The position numbers were made by a program, and so were the translations under genes. The notes beneath the pieces are model-generated. The model saw nothing but the letters and a program-made list of their open reading frames with translations. It was not told where the DNA came from and did not search any database. From positions 1 through 64,000 of the forward strand of contig NZ_JBPAOH010000010.1 in assembly GCF_050875635.1 (NCBI RefSeq): a stretch of 64,000 bases of DNA. The letters are read 5' to 3'. Every line of letters begins with the position of its first letter. Position 1 is the stretch's first letter. Source of the stretch: Hassallia sp050875635 (GTDB taxonomy: Bacteria > Cyanobacteriota > Cyanobacteriia > Cyanobacteriales > Nostocaceae). Below are positions 15,557 to 23,227 of this stretch, one piece after another.

Positions 15557-16972
15557 TTATTGGCTATTAAACCACCAAGGGTCGCTAACAGTGTTAGTTT
15601 TCACCAAAAATGCTTTTTTCCGCATGAATCGTGTCAGTGCGGCTGGTCCCATGCGCGAACCTCCCATACCTGAGAATTTAAAGGCGTTTTTTTCTCCCTC
15701 GTGCATTAAGGCAGTGAGTGCAGCATCGTTGATACTGATTGCTCCTGCATCTATCTGCTGGGCGACTTTTAATGCTTCTGCTTCCGAGCCAAAGACAGCA
15801 GCACTTAACCCATAAATGGTATCGTTGGCTAATGCGATCGCTTCTTCAACTCTAGAAAAAGCCATCACTGGCATAATTGGTCCAAAAGTCTCTTCGGTCA
15901 TCACTTTCATCGAATGGTTAACACTTGTGAGAACTGTAGGACGACACCACCAACCACCACTCAATTGCTCGACTTCCCCACCGCAGTGAATTACCGCTTT
16001 CTTTGACACTGCGTCTTGCAAATGGTCTTTAATAATTGCTGCTTGTCTTTCGGCAATAATCGGACCGATTTCGCCATCTTCAATTTTAGGATGAGCCAAC
16101 CGCAGGCGATACGCTTTAGTTACAAGTTGATGGTAAAACTTATCAAAAATTGATTCAGCAACATAAATTCTCTCAATCGACAAGCAAGACTGTCCGGTGT
16201 TGACGACGGAACCCCACAAAATTGCTGATGTGGCTAATTCTATATCCGCTGATTCTAAAATGATCGCCGGGTCTTTTCCGCCTAATTCCAAAAAAGCAGG
16301 AATAAACTGTCTCGCTGCTGCTTCTGCTACTTTTCGTCCGGTGGCTACACTGCCCGTAAAGCACACCAGATCCACATTGTCAATTAATGCGGCTCCTGTT
16401 TCGCCGGCTCCCTCAACAAAAGTTAATATATCGCGCAATTTAGGAACAGTGTTAAGTGTCGCTAACAAAGGTGTCACGAAGCGAGGAGCAATTTCACTCG
16501 GTTTGACGATGACGGCACAACCCGCTAGCAATGCGGGAATGGTATCAATTGTAGACAGCAATAAGGGAAAATTCCAAGGGCTAATCACCCCAACTAAGGA
16601 ATAAGGAACCGCTGTTTGTTGCAGTTCGATAAAAGGTATTGCTGTGTCTTTTTCAAAGTCTTGTAATAATTTTGGCGCTAATCCACACCAGCGATCGAGG
16701 CTGGAGAGGAATGAGTCAATTTCCAGCACCGAGATTGATAATCTGCCAGTATCAGCAACTAAAGCTTCAGTCAGTTTATCACGTCCAGATAATATCGCTT
16801 GCTTCCACTGCTGTAAGGCTTCAATTCGCGCTTCTAGACCAAGTTGCTGCCAGCTTTTTTGCGCCCTCCGCAAGCGGCTACATTGTTGTGCCAGAAGCTT
16901 GGCGGGAGGCGGTATAATTACGTAGTCATATTTTCCGGTTCGGGGGTTGCGAACTTCGATTGGTTTGGTCAT
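15557..16972 (-). CDS. Aldehyde dehydrogenase (NAD(P)+)
   Basis: A 471-residue aldehyde dehydrogenase with SPWNFP (Asn134 of the oxyanion site), VKPSE, the general base in FLELGGKDP (Glu229) and the nucleophile in NTGQSCLS (Cys263), plus EETFGPIMPV. The set is complete, so it should oxidise an aldehyde to an acid. PaO cleavage leaves a formyl group and HpaI-type aldolases release an aldehyde; either could be the substrate here. It shares a strand with the RCCR, nitrilase and DUF3598 genes. The C-terminus (KKAFLVKTNTVSDPWWF) has the tail typical of this subgroup. Confidence 0.92.
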   Translation of the reverse strand: MTKPIEVRNPRTGKYDYVIIPPPAKLLAQQCSRLRRAQKSWQQLGLEARIEALQQWKQAILSGRDKLTEALVADTGRLSISVLEIDSFLSSLDRWCGLAPKLLQDFEKDTAIPFIELQQTAVPYSLVGVISPWNFPLLLSTIDTIPALLAGCAVIVKPSEIAPRFVTPLLATLNTVPKLRDILTFVEGAGETGAALIDNVDLVCFTGSVATGRKVAEAAARQFIPAFLELGGKDPAIILESADIELATSAILWGSVVNTGQSCLSIERIYVAESIFDKFYHQLVTKAYRLRLAHPKIEDGEIGPIIAERQAAIIKDHLQDAVSKKAVIHCGGEVEQLSGGWWCRPTVLTSVNHSMKVMTEETFGPIMPVMAFSRVEEAIALANDTIYGLSAAVFGSEAEALKVAQQIDAGAISINDAALTALMHEGEKNAFKFSGMGGSRMGPAALTRFMRKKAFLVKTNTVSDPWWFNSQ

Positions 16973-17162
16973 TGGTCATTGGGCATTGGGCATGGGGCAT
17001 TGGGCATTGGGCATTGGGCATTGGGCATCGGGCATTGGGCATTGGGCATTGGGCATTGGGCATTGGGCATTGGGCATCGGGCATTGGGCATAGGTAATTC
17101 CTCTTTGTCTGCTTGTCTCCTTGTCTCCTTGTCCCCTTGTCTCCTTGTCTCCCATTGCCCAT
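16973..17162. repeat. TGGGCAT heptanucleotide array and TTGTCTCC repeats
   Basis: About 17 copies of TGGGCAT (some TGGGCATCG) run from 16973 to about 17092. They are followed by a degenerate TTGTCTCC/TTGTCCCC array to 17155. The pattern matches the STRR cluster near the left end of the window. It separates the aldehyde dehydrogenase from the nitrilase-like gene in what otherwise looks like one operon. Open frames here (QCPMPNA-type repeats) are artefacts. Confidence 0.9.
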
Positions 17163-17171
17163 TCCCCAATC

Positions 17172-18233
17172 TCAAATTATCCCTAATTTGCCTAGACGCT
17201 CGATGGTTTCTTGCTGTGTTTGGATAAAATGTTTGCGGTCTACTTCTTTATCCAGCATAGTGTTTGCTGGGTAGAAATGCGACTGGCGGTAACTTTCTGC
17301 GTATAGCTCAAATCGCTGCCGTGAAAGTAAATTATTTAACCCAGGTCGCTGGCGATCGCGTCGTAAAGCTGCCAGGTCAATTTCGGCAAAAGCTGCCATG
17401 CTCTCACCTGCATCAGCTTGAGTTAAAACAATTCCTCGATAATCAATAATTTTAGAACCACCATCAACGGATGCAATAGGAATCGGGATATTTGCAATGC
17501 CTGCTGTATTTGCTGAGACTACGTATGCCATATTTTCTACTGCACGGCTGATTTTTGCGGCGTCTTTAGGCGTTAACATTTTGCTATACACTTCTGATGT
17601 CGAATGCAGAAAAATTTCTGCACCGCGCATTGCTAGACACCGCGCTACTTCTGGATATAAAATTTCTTCTGACGCCAGAGCTGCCAAATTACCGATCGCC
17701 GTCTTCGCTACCGGAAAAACACCCTCTAACCCGTAGCAATCTAGATACTTATCCCAGACATCGTGGGGTGTGGGAGCAAACATCGAATTCAGCCGTCGAT
17801 ACCGCAAGACAATTGACCCTGAGGGGTCGATAACAAAGCAGGTTTGGAAGTACAATCCTGGAAAGTTCGGATCGAGTTCGTAAGCGTTGCCTGCCAAGAA
17901 GATATTATGCTTTTGGGCTATTTTACCAAGAGCTTCATACTCAGCACCAGCCATTTCCAAACAAGCTTTTTCTGCCCAGACAGCTAAAGATTCTCCCATC
18001 GGAAAGCCTGTGAGAAAGTATTCCGGCAGGACAATTAAACGGCAGTCAAAGCCAATAAAAGCGATACTGCCAGCGATTTGTTGCGCCAAGCGGTTGATGG
18101 TTTGCTGCATGAGCGATCGCGCTTGGGTTCGATCGCTGGCTTGGTTAACTGCGTGGCACGTTACTTGAAGTGCCAAGGCACGAAATGAGTCTGTATTATC
18201 CGTATTAGCTGCCATGCTACTTGCTTTGTTCAA
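17172..18233 (-). CDS. Nitrilase-superfamily protein lacking the catalytic Cys and Lys
   Basis: A 353-residue carbon-nitrogen hydrolase-fold protein. The first triad residue is kept: LIVLPEYFLTG (Glu71). The lysine segment (normally YRK) reads RYRRLNSMF, giving Arg147. The nucleophile segment (normally CxE or CDD before YPE) reads LASEEILYPEVAR, with Ser188 in place of Cys. Downstream fold elements (AMRGAEIFLH, VENMAYVVSANTAG) are normal and closest to amidases. By-eye alignment with aliphatic amidase supports the two substitutions. It may be a pseudoenzyme, a binding subunit, or a weak Ser enzyme. It follows the RCCR gene by 49 bp on the same strand. Confidence 0.85.
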   Translation of the reverse strand: MNKASSMAANTDNTDSFRALALQVTCHAVNQASDRTQARSLMQQTINRLAQQIAGSIAFIGFDCRLIVLPEYFLTGFPMGESLAVWAEKACLEMAGAEYEALGKIAQKHNIFLAGNAYELDPNFPGLYFQTCFVIDPSGSIVLRYRRLNSMFAPTPHDVWDKYLDCYGLEGVFPVAKTAIGNLAALASEEILYPEVARCLAMRGAEIFLHSTSEVYSKMLTPKDAAKISRAVENMAYVVSANTAGIANIPIPIASVDGGSKIIDYRGIVLTQADAGESMAAFAEIDLAALRRDRQRPGLNNLLSRQRFELYAESYRQSHFYPANTMLDKEVDRKHFIQTQQETIERLGKLGII

Positions 18234-18282
18234 TATTTCATGACGTTATTTCTTGGATGTGTAGACGTGTAAGGGCTTGTCG

Positions 18283-19038
18283 TTAGACACCACCCCAAAG
18301 CGCCCGAATTAGTTTGTTAGTCAATTCCGTACCCAGCATCTGCGCTGCTAACTTGTTGCCTGGATCGCGTTCAGCGCTGCTACGGCGCAAAAACAAGTCC
18401 CGTTCAGCCAAGCTAGCCCGCGCATCTTCTTTTATTGGTTCAGCCTCGTCTACCCACGTCAGCCAGCGATCCAGCATTTCGTGTGCAAGTGTGCGAATCA
18501 GGTTGAGTGTGTCATCCGTAGCTGAACAGGTGTAGCAGAGGCTGATAGGCGATTGAAACTGGCGGACATACAAGCTCTTGCTAGTAAATAATGACAGACT
18601 GGGATTGTTGTGCAAACTCAGGAATGTTTCATTAATTGGCTCATAGTAGCGATCCAGATATTCCAGGTCAATCAAAATATCAGTTCGGGGGATGTAATCA
18701 ATGTAAAAAAAAATATTTGGAAACGTGCCAAACTCAAACGCCAGATGAGGAACCCGGATATGCGATCGCAACCAGGTAGTCAGACGCATCGTGCTGAAGC
18801 TTGATTGTTCGGTCTTGGCAAACCACCCATGCACTAACCAATCAATTTCTTCTCCAGAGAAGGTATTGAGCGAACCGTGTGCCTCTCCTGTCGTGGCAGA
18901 ATAGCTCTGTAAGCTTTTCGTAGAAGGTTCTGGATGTAGCGTAAAACGAGCATCCAACTTCTGCTTGAGTTCGTTTGTAATACCCCATAACTGTTCAAAT
19001 ACAGTTGTATTGTCTACATTAGGTTGTTGCGAAATCAT
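18283..19038 (-). CDS. Red chlorophyll catabolite reductase (RCCR) homologue
   Basis: A 251-residue protein. From memory of Arabidopsis ACD2/RCCR it matches from about residue 50 to the end: IDWLVHGWF, then VPHLAFEF (Glu102, aligned with plant Glu154 of the substrate pocket), YIPRTDILIDLEYLDRYY, SLYVRQFQSP, and the C-terminal AERDLFLRRSSAERD followed by a helix ending IRALWG. Asp225 falls near plant Asp291. The plant transit peptide is absent. Plant RCCR uses ferredoxin to reduce the open-chain product of PaO. RCCR is a distant relative of the bilin reductases, so reduction of another linear tetrapyrrole is possible. It appears to be the first gene of the unit running to 15085. Confidence 0.83.
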   Translation of the reverse strand: MISQQPNVDNTTVFEQLWGITNELKQKLDARFTLHPEPSTKSLQSYSATTGEAHGSLNTFSGEEIDWLVHGWFAKTEQSSFSTMRLTTWLRSHIRVPHLAFEFGTFPNIFFYIDYIPRTDILIDLEYLDRYYEPINETFLSLHNNPSLSLFTSKSLYVRQFQSPISLCYTCSATDDTLNLIRTLAHEMLDRWLTWVDEAEPIKEDARASLAERDLFLRRSSAERDPGNKLAAQMLGTELTNKLIRALWGGV

Positions 19039-19097
19039 TGTTTGTCTTTGCTTTGTTTGTATAAACTTAATGTAAACGAAGAACTCCAGGTAATAGC
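19039..19097. promoter_or_regulatory. Short divergent promoter region (RCCR / NmrA-like)
   Basis: Only 59 bp separate the starts of the RCCR-like gene (-) and the NmrA-like gene (+), so both promoters must overlap or extend into the coding sequences. I see no clear operator palindrome here. The arrangement suggests co-regulation. Confidence 0.4.
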
Positions 19098-20036
19098 ATG
19101 TCAGATGGTGCTACAGAGTCGAAAGTTGGTAAAGTTCTGCTCATCGGCGTGACTGGTGGCACCGGCGGTAATGTGGTCAAAGGATTTCGCGAACAGGAAG
19201 TTACTAACCTGCGTGCCATAACGAGAAAAATTGACCTGAACCGCCCTTCGCTGTCGAAAATGAGCGAAGTTGGAGTTGAGTTGGTTGAAGCTAACTTAGA
19301 CGATGAAAACTCCCTCGCAGCAGCTATGGACGGCATTTCGGCTATTTATTGTCACGCTACTTCAGCGGACTCTGCCAAACCTGACCCGCTAGAAGTGGAG
19401 AGGGCAAAGCGCGTTGCACAAGCGGCAAAAAAAGCCGACATTAAGCACTTTGTTTATAACTCCGCAGGTGGTGCAGACAGAAATTCCGGAATTCCCCATA
19501 TTGAGCAAAAGTACAAGGTTGAGCAAATTCTCTCTTCAGCTGGTTTACCGACAACGATGTTGCGTGCGTGTTTGTTTATGGAGGAGTTTTGGAAAAAGTA
19601 CACGCGACCGTCGATACTTAAGGGAACTTTCCCATTTTCGATTCAGCCTGACAAGCCTTTACATCTGATTACAACTATAGATATGGGTCGCGTTGCTGCT
19701 TGCGTGATGAAAAATCCTGACAAGTACATCGGTCAAGAAATTGAACTTGCTGGGGATGTGCTGACTCCAAAGCAACTTGCCGAGGCATTCTCTAAAGCGC
19801 AGGGGACAACTGTTGTTCACAAAGAAACACCCGCGTGGATATTCTTACTTTTATTTCAAAAAGAATTGTACGCTTTGATTCAGTGGTATCGCCGCAAGGG
19901 TTATCAAGCTGATGTGCAGCATTTGCGGCAAGAGTTTCCCGGACTTTTGACTACTTTCGATGAATTTCTGCAAGAAACGAACTGGGGAAATAAAGAACTG
20001 ACTTACGATAGTCTTTCAGGATTGAGGGATGCTTAA
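19098..20036 (+). CDS. NmrA-like / atypical SDR NAD(P)-binding protein
   Basis: A 312-residue Rossmann protein. The nucleotide motif is LLIGVTGGTGGNV (residues about 14-26), followed by AITRKIDL, an acidic LVEANLDDENSL and FVYNSAGGADRNSGIPHIEQKYKVEQ. The Tyr-x3-Lys catalytic pair of classical SDRs is not in its normal place, as in NmrA and related regulatory or reductase proteins. It could be a redox sensor or a reductase of a quinone or isoflavone type. It is divergent from RCCR. Confidence 0.85.
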   Translation: MSDGATESKVGKVLLIGVTGGTGGNVVKGFREQEVTNLRAITRKIDLNRPSLSKMSEVGVELVEANLDDENSLAAAMDGISAIYCHATSADSAKPDPLEVERAKRVAQAAKKADIKHFVYNSAGGADRNSGIPHIEQKYKVEQILSSAGLPTTMLRACLFMEEFWKKYTRPSILKGTFPFSIQPDKPLHLITTIDMGRVAACVMKNPDKYIGQEIELAGDVLTPKQLAEAFSKAQGTTVVHKETPAWIFLLLFQKELYALIQWYRRKGYQADVQHLRQEFPGLLTTFDEFLQETNWGNKELTYDSLSGLRDA

Positions 20037-20155
20037 TCACTCTCGTGATTAAGCAAAAAACTTTTTAATGAGTATCAGCGAAGGTGTTGAAGCGATCGCT
20101 GTGGTAAATTTTGAACAGTGCTGTCTGCTTGCCCCATATCATCAATATCCATACT

Positions 20156-20566
20156 ATGGAAATCGAACGATTGCAGGAACTCAAGCAAAAACTGACTAAT
20201 GAAGCAGACCTTTCTCATATCTGGTCGTTTTATATGGATCATTTTGCGGATCATCCGGAATTTACTGACTTGGGTGAGCCTGCCTATAATCAATACCTAG
20301 ATACTGTTATCCACAAAACTTGTCAGCAAATCTTTGGCAAGGCAATAAAAATTAATGGTTTTTTCTCGATCTACATTGCAAAGTATCAGTTATTTCATGG
20401 ACCTTTCCAAGTTGAAGGACGTATTGGAGGTGTAATTTATTTCGAGGATATAAAAATTGGCTTACTTGCAGTGTCGGTAAATTATCCTCTTACTGATGCG
20501 GTTAAGTATTCACGTTTTTCTGAGATAATTCAACTTTCGACATCTAATCGCAACGATCGCAATTAA
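20156..20566 (+). CDS. Conserved hypothetical protein
   Basis: I start at ATG 20156 (MEIERLQELKQKL), giving 136 residues, because the earlier frame sequence lacks protein character. There is an N-terminal helix, then LSHIWSFYMDHFADHPEF, a central HKTCQQIFG and a strand-rich C-terminal half (INGFFSIYIAKY, GRIGGVIYFEDIKIGLLAVSVN). It is soluble, without signal. I do not recognise a family. It follows the NmrA-like gene on the same strand with a 119-bp gap. Confidence 0.6.
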   Translation: MEIERLQELKQKLTNEADLSHIWSFYMDHFADHPEFTDLGEPAYNQYLDTVIHKTCQQIFGKAIKINGFFSIYIAKYQLFHGPFQVEGRIGGVIYFEDIKIGLLAVSVNYPLTDAVKYSRFSEIIQLSTSNRNDRN

Positions 20567-20610
20567 AAGCAGCACAACTCATAAATTAATGAATGAGTTG
20601 TGAAAAAACA

Positions 20611-20645
20611 AGATCCCCGACAACTATATGCGAAGTCGGGGAGTT
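20611..20645. terminator. Stem-loop between convergent genes
   Basis: The arms CCCCGAC (20615-20621) and GTCGGGG (20635-20641) lie between the ends of the hypothetical gene (+) and the second Rieske gene (-). No strong T-run follows on either side. Confidence 0.45.
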
Positions 20646-20697
20646 GACGAATAAAGAAGGTAATAATGAGCGATCGTCTATTATCTAGATGTGATAA

Positions 20698-21687
20698 TTA
20701 CTTAGAAAGATTCGGTTCTCCAGTTTCCGGAAAACTAGCAAAATTGCGTCTCACCCAATCCATCCCCACTTCATTATTCAGCTTAATTTTCTGTGGCGTA
20801 TTTGGGTAAATCTTCCCTAAAATATCTGCATCTTGTTCGACAACAACTTTGGCAAAGTTGAGAAACTTCTTACCCAACGCTTTAAATGCTGGATGTTTCG
20901 CTTGCCCAAACATTAATACATAAGTGCGTGTCCGCATCTCCGACTCTGGGATAAACAGGTGGCATTGTGCAACTTTAGCTGCCCAGTTTTCAACATGTGA
21001 AATTATTAAAGACGGAAAGTGATTTTCTAAGTGCGGTTTCAGGACTTTTGGTAGTAGCAATAAGTCAGGATTGCTGATTTTTTCTCTTAAACTTGTAGGT
21101 GCTGTAGGCATATCAAAAAAAGCGTGCGATTCATGCCCGTTGTCGATAAACTTCTCAAATTGCACTTCTTCAATTTTAAATAAAGGGCGATGCGTACCGT
21201 TTTGATGGTTGTAATCGTGCATATTTAGCAGCATGGTGAGCAAGTCTGTCTCCACGCTGGTGTCTGCTGTATGTCCAATAAAGTCATACTTAGCAGTTAT
21301 TTCCTTCAAAATTGTCGGAATTGGTATTTTGGGTTCATATCCGCCATAAGACCAAATAAAATCATCTTGAATAATCAGTTCTAACGGTTGCAATTGTGGT
21401 AAAGTTTTCTTATTTGAACCGGGCAAAATAGTACAACCTTCACTGTCAAATTCCAAAGCATGAAATGGACAAACTACAACACTAGTTTTATCTTCACGTT
21501 GCTGACACCAACCAGAAGATAACATTGCTCCCATGTGTGGACAAGCATTAGGTAAGGCGCTTATTTTACCTGCTGCATCTTTCCACAGCACGTAATCACA
21601 ACCGTAGAGGGAAACTTTTCTCGGTTTGTTTACCTCTAACATCGATTTGTGTGCTAACAGCCAAGGTGCGCCAAAAAGCATAGACAT
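20698..21687 (-). CDS. Second Rieske non-heme iron oxygenase
   Basis: A 329-residue Rieske oxygenase with ligands NACPHMG (Cys49, His51) and VCPFHALEF (Cys73, His76). The iron site MHDYNHQNGTH supplies Asp158, His161 and His166. It is shorter than the PaO-like protein and lacks the C-terminal CxxC and membrane segments. It therefore belongs to another branch of the family. Members hydroxylate, demethylate or cleave hydrophobic ring compounds using ferredoxin-type donors. It faces the TetR gene across 332 bp, the classic layout of a regulated oxygenase. Its substrate may be a later intermediate of the island. Confidence 0.87.
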   Translation of the reverse strand: MSMLFGAPWLLAHKSMLEVNKPRKVSLYGCDYVLWKDAAGKISALPNACPHMGAMLSSGWCQQREDKTSVVVCPFHALEFDSEGCTILPGSNKKTLPQLQPLELIIQDDFIWSYGGYEPKIPIPTILKEITAKYDFIGHTADTSVETDLLTMLLNMHDYNHQNGTHRPLFKIEEVQFEKFIDNGHESHAFFDMPTAPTSLREKISNPDLLLLPKVLKPHLENHFPSLIISHVENWAAKVAQCHLFIPESEMRTRTYVLMFGQAKHPAFKALGKKFLNFAKVVVEQDADILGKIYPNTPQKIKLNNEVGMDWVRRNFASFPETGEPNLSK

Positions 21688-21810
21688 TGTTATTTTCTTC
21701 CTTTTATGACTACAGCAAAATCTTGTAGATTAAGTGAGCTTACGGGAATTCGCTCGCGTAAGCTTTTGTACTTATAGCAATTATTCTTTCATGGCGAATA
21801 AGAGCCTATT

Positions 21811-21840
21811 TGTAGGGACAATTCATGAATTGTCCCTACA
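21811..21840. repeat. 30-bp perfect palindrome
   Basis: Arms TGTAGGGACAATTCA and its exact complement meet without a loop. A near-identical palindrome occurs inside the inverted-repeat element at 47874-47965, so this is an interspersed genomic repeat rather than a specific operator, although it lies in the tetR/Rieske intergenic region. Confidence 0.7.
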
Positions 21841-21869
21841 TTCGCTGTGATAATCTCTGAAAAATGAGT

Positions 21870-21887
21870 TAACTAATTTTTTAGTTA
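21870..21887. promoter_or_regulatory. Candidate TetR operator
   Basis: The inverted repeat TAACTAA-TTTT-TTAGTTA lies between the divergent Rieske and tetR genes. Size and symmetry (18 bp) suit a TetR dimer, and further AGTTA/TTAAC half-sites flank it. It is the best operator candidate in the interval, but it is AT-rich and not proven. Confidence 0.45.
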
Positions 21888-21934
21888 GTTATTAATTTAA
21901 CCAATTTGATTTAGTCTGTCAACTACTAACCAGT

Positions 21935-21977
21935 CTTGAAAACTTTGATCCCCGGAAGTCGGCGCTCAAAGTTTTCG
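21935..21977. repeat. Small palindromic element (family also at 29124-29171)
   Basis: It begins CTTGAAAACTTTGATC and ends GCTCAAAGTTTTCG, arms complementary over GAAAACTTTGA/TCAAAGTTTTC. The same ends, with a different centre, interrupt the pseudogene at 28920-29567. It lies 43 bp before the tetR start. Confidence 0.65.
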
Positions 21978-22019
21978 GTTTTTTCGTTAAGATGATGTTC
22001 GTCTCTTTGATGGTGAATT

Positions 22020-22679
22020 GTGGGTCGTTCAACGAAATCAAAATCTTCATCTAACAAACCTCGACAAGTGCGCGATGCTGAAGCGACGAAAGCGCAGATA
22101 TTGGATGCAGCAATGGGGGAGTTTGCCAAGCATGGTCTTTCGGGTGCGCGAACTGAGGCGATCGCTTCGGGTAGTGGCGTAACCAAAGCCATGATTTACT
22201 ACTATTTTGAGAGTAAGGAAAAGCTGTATCAAGCAGTCTTGCATCGGCTTGACTTTCCCATAAACGACATGCTTCGGGAAACTAACTTGGATAATTTGCC
22301 ACCAGAAGAAGCTTTAAAGCAGGTTATCCAAGCAGCTATTGCTTATAGAGTCCAGCATCCTCACTTAGGCATGATTTTATTTCAAGAAGCGAATCAAAAT
22401 CAAGGTAAGTTTTACAAACAGACAAACTGGCAACAAGGTTTCGAGCAAGTTATTAATATCTTAGAACGTGGTATAGCGTCCGGTTGCTTTCGTTCAGTCG
22501 ATCCGTTTCTAACTGCAATTCATATTGCCGCAGTTTGTACTTTTTATTTCGATGCCTACGAAAATCTTAAGTATGCAAAACCGGATTTAGACTTGCGAAG
22601 TCCAGAAATGATTGAGGAATACACCCAACAAGCAATTAATTTGATTTTAGCTGGTGTGCGATTTCATACTCAACAATAG
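22020..22679 (+). CDS. TetR/AcrR family transcriptional regulator
   Basis: A 219-residue repressor-type regulator with GTG start (a stop codon lies two codons upstream in frame). A basic tail is followed by the TetR DNA-binding domain: KAQILDAAMGEFAKHGLSG, TEAIASGSGVTKAMIYYYFESKEKLY (helix-turn-helix about residues 28-75). The C-terminal helical domain (VIQAAIAYRVQHPHLGM onwards) should bind a ligand. It is divergent from the second Rieske gene and likely controls it, and perhaps the whole island, in response to a small hydrophobic compound. Confidence 0.9.
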   Translation: MGRSTKSKSSSNKPRQVRDAEATKAQILDAAMGEFAKHGLSGARTEAIASGSGVTKAMIYYYFESKEKLYQAVLHRLDFPINDMLRETNLDNLPPEEALKQVIQAAIAYRVQHPHLGMILFQEANQNQGKFYKQTNWQQGFEQVINILERGIASGCFRSVDPFLTAIHIAAVCTFYFDAYENLKYAKPDLDLRSPEMIEEYTQQAINLILAGVRFHTQQ

Positions 22680-23227
22680 CATTTATGCAATCTGACAATA
22701 TGAACGAAGTTCACAATACAGCATGAAAATTTTTCTTTCAAGCGTCCAAGCGTCCCTATAAAAGCAAATTCATCTTCAACAAATATATATTTTGATTGAC
22801 ATTTTTCCGGAACGACCTACTTCACATGATTAAAAACTTTAAAAATCAAATTTAAACACTTGTGTCGATTCAATAAAGATTTTGTAAAGACGACCGAGAA
22901 AATCTGACAATCTGATTATTTCATGTATATATACTGATATAACAGATGTTCTAGTTTCTTTTAACATCAATTATTCTAATTGGATGTATCTACTCTTGAC
23001 TATTAATTAAATCTTAATCTAGGTGTAATTGATAACTTAACAAATGAAAATAGAGTAAACACTTAAGTGACAGTGTAAATAATATGTCTGAATAAAGCAT
23101 TAATATTCAGTCCACATCAAATTTTATTGTATCATAAACATGGTCGATCAATAATTACTAAATTGGCATTTATCAGAAGCCATAACTGCGGCAGAAACAA
23201 AACACCGTCAAAAGTAACAATCACAGA
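22680..23227. other. AT-rich intergenic region
   Basis: I see no gene or RNA in this 548-bp stretch. It is strongly AT-rich, contains a few short repeats of TTAAT type, and precedes the exported beta-propeller gene, so it probably carries that gene's promoter. It also marks the right boundary of the metabolic island. Confidence 0.6.

Noticed and set aside
16844..17227. Open frames across the TGGGCAT array
   Set aside because: Low-complexity translations of a tandem repeat.
541..22679. Tolyporphin-type tetrapyrrole biosynthetic cluster
   Set aside because: No heme-pathway (hemA-F) or glycosyltransferase genes occur in this part; the content is oxidative and hydrolytic.
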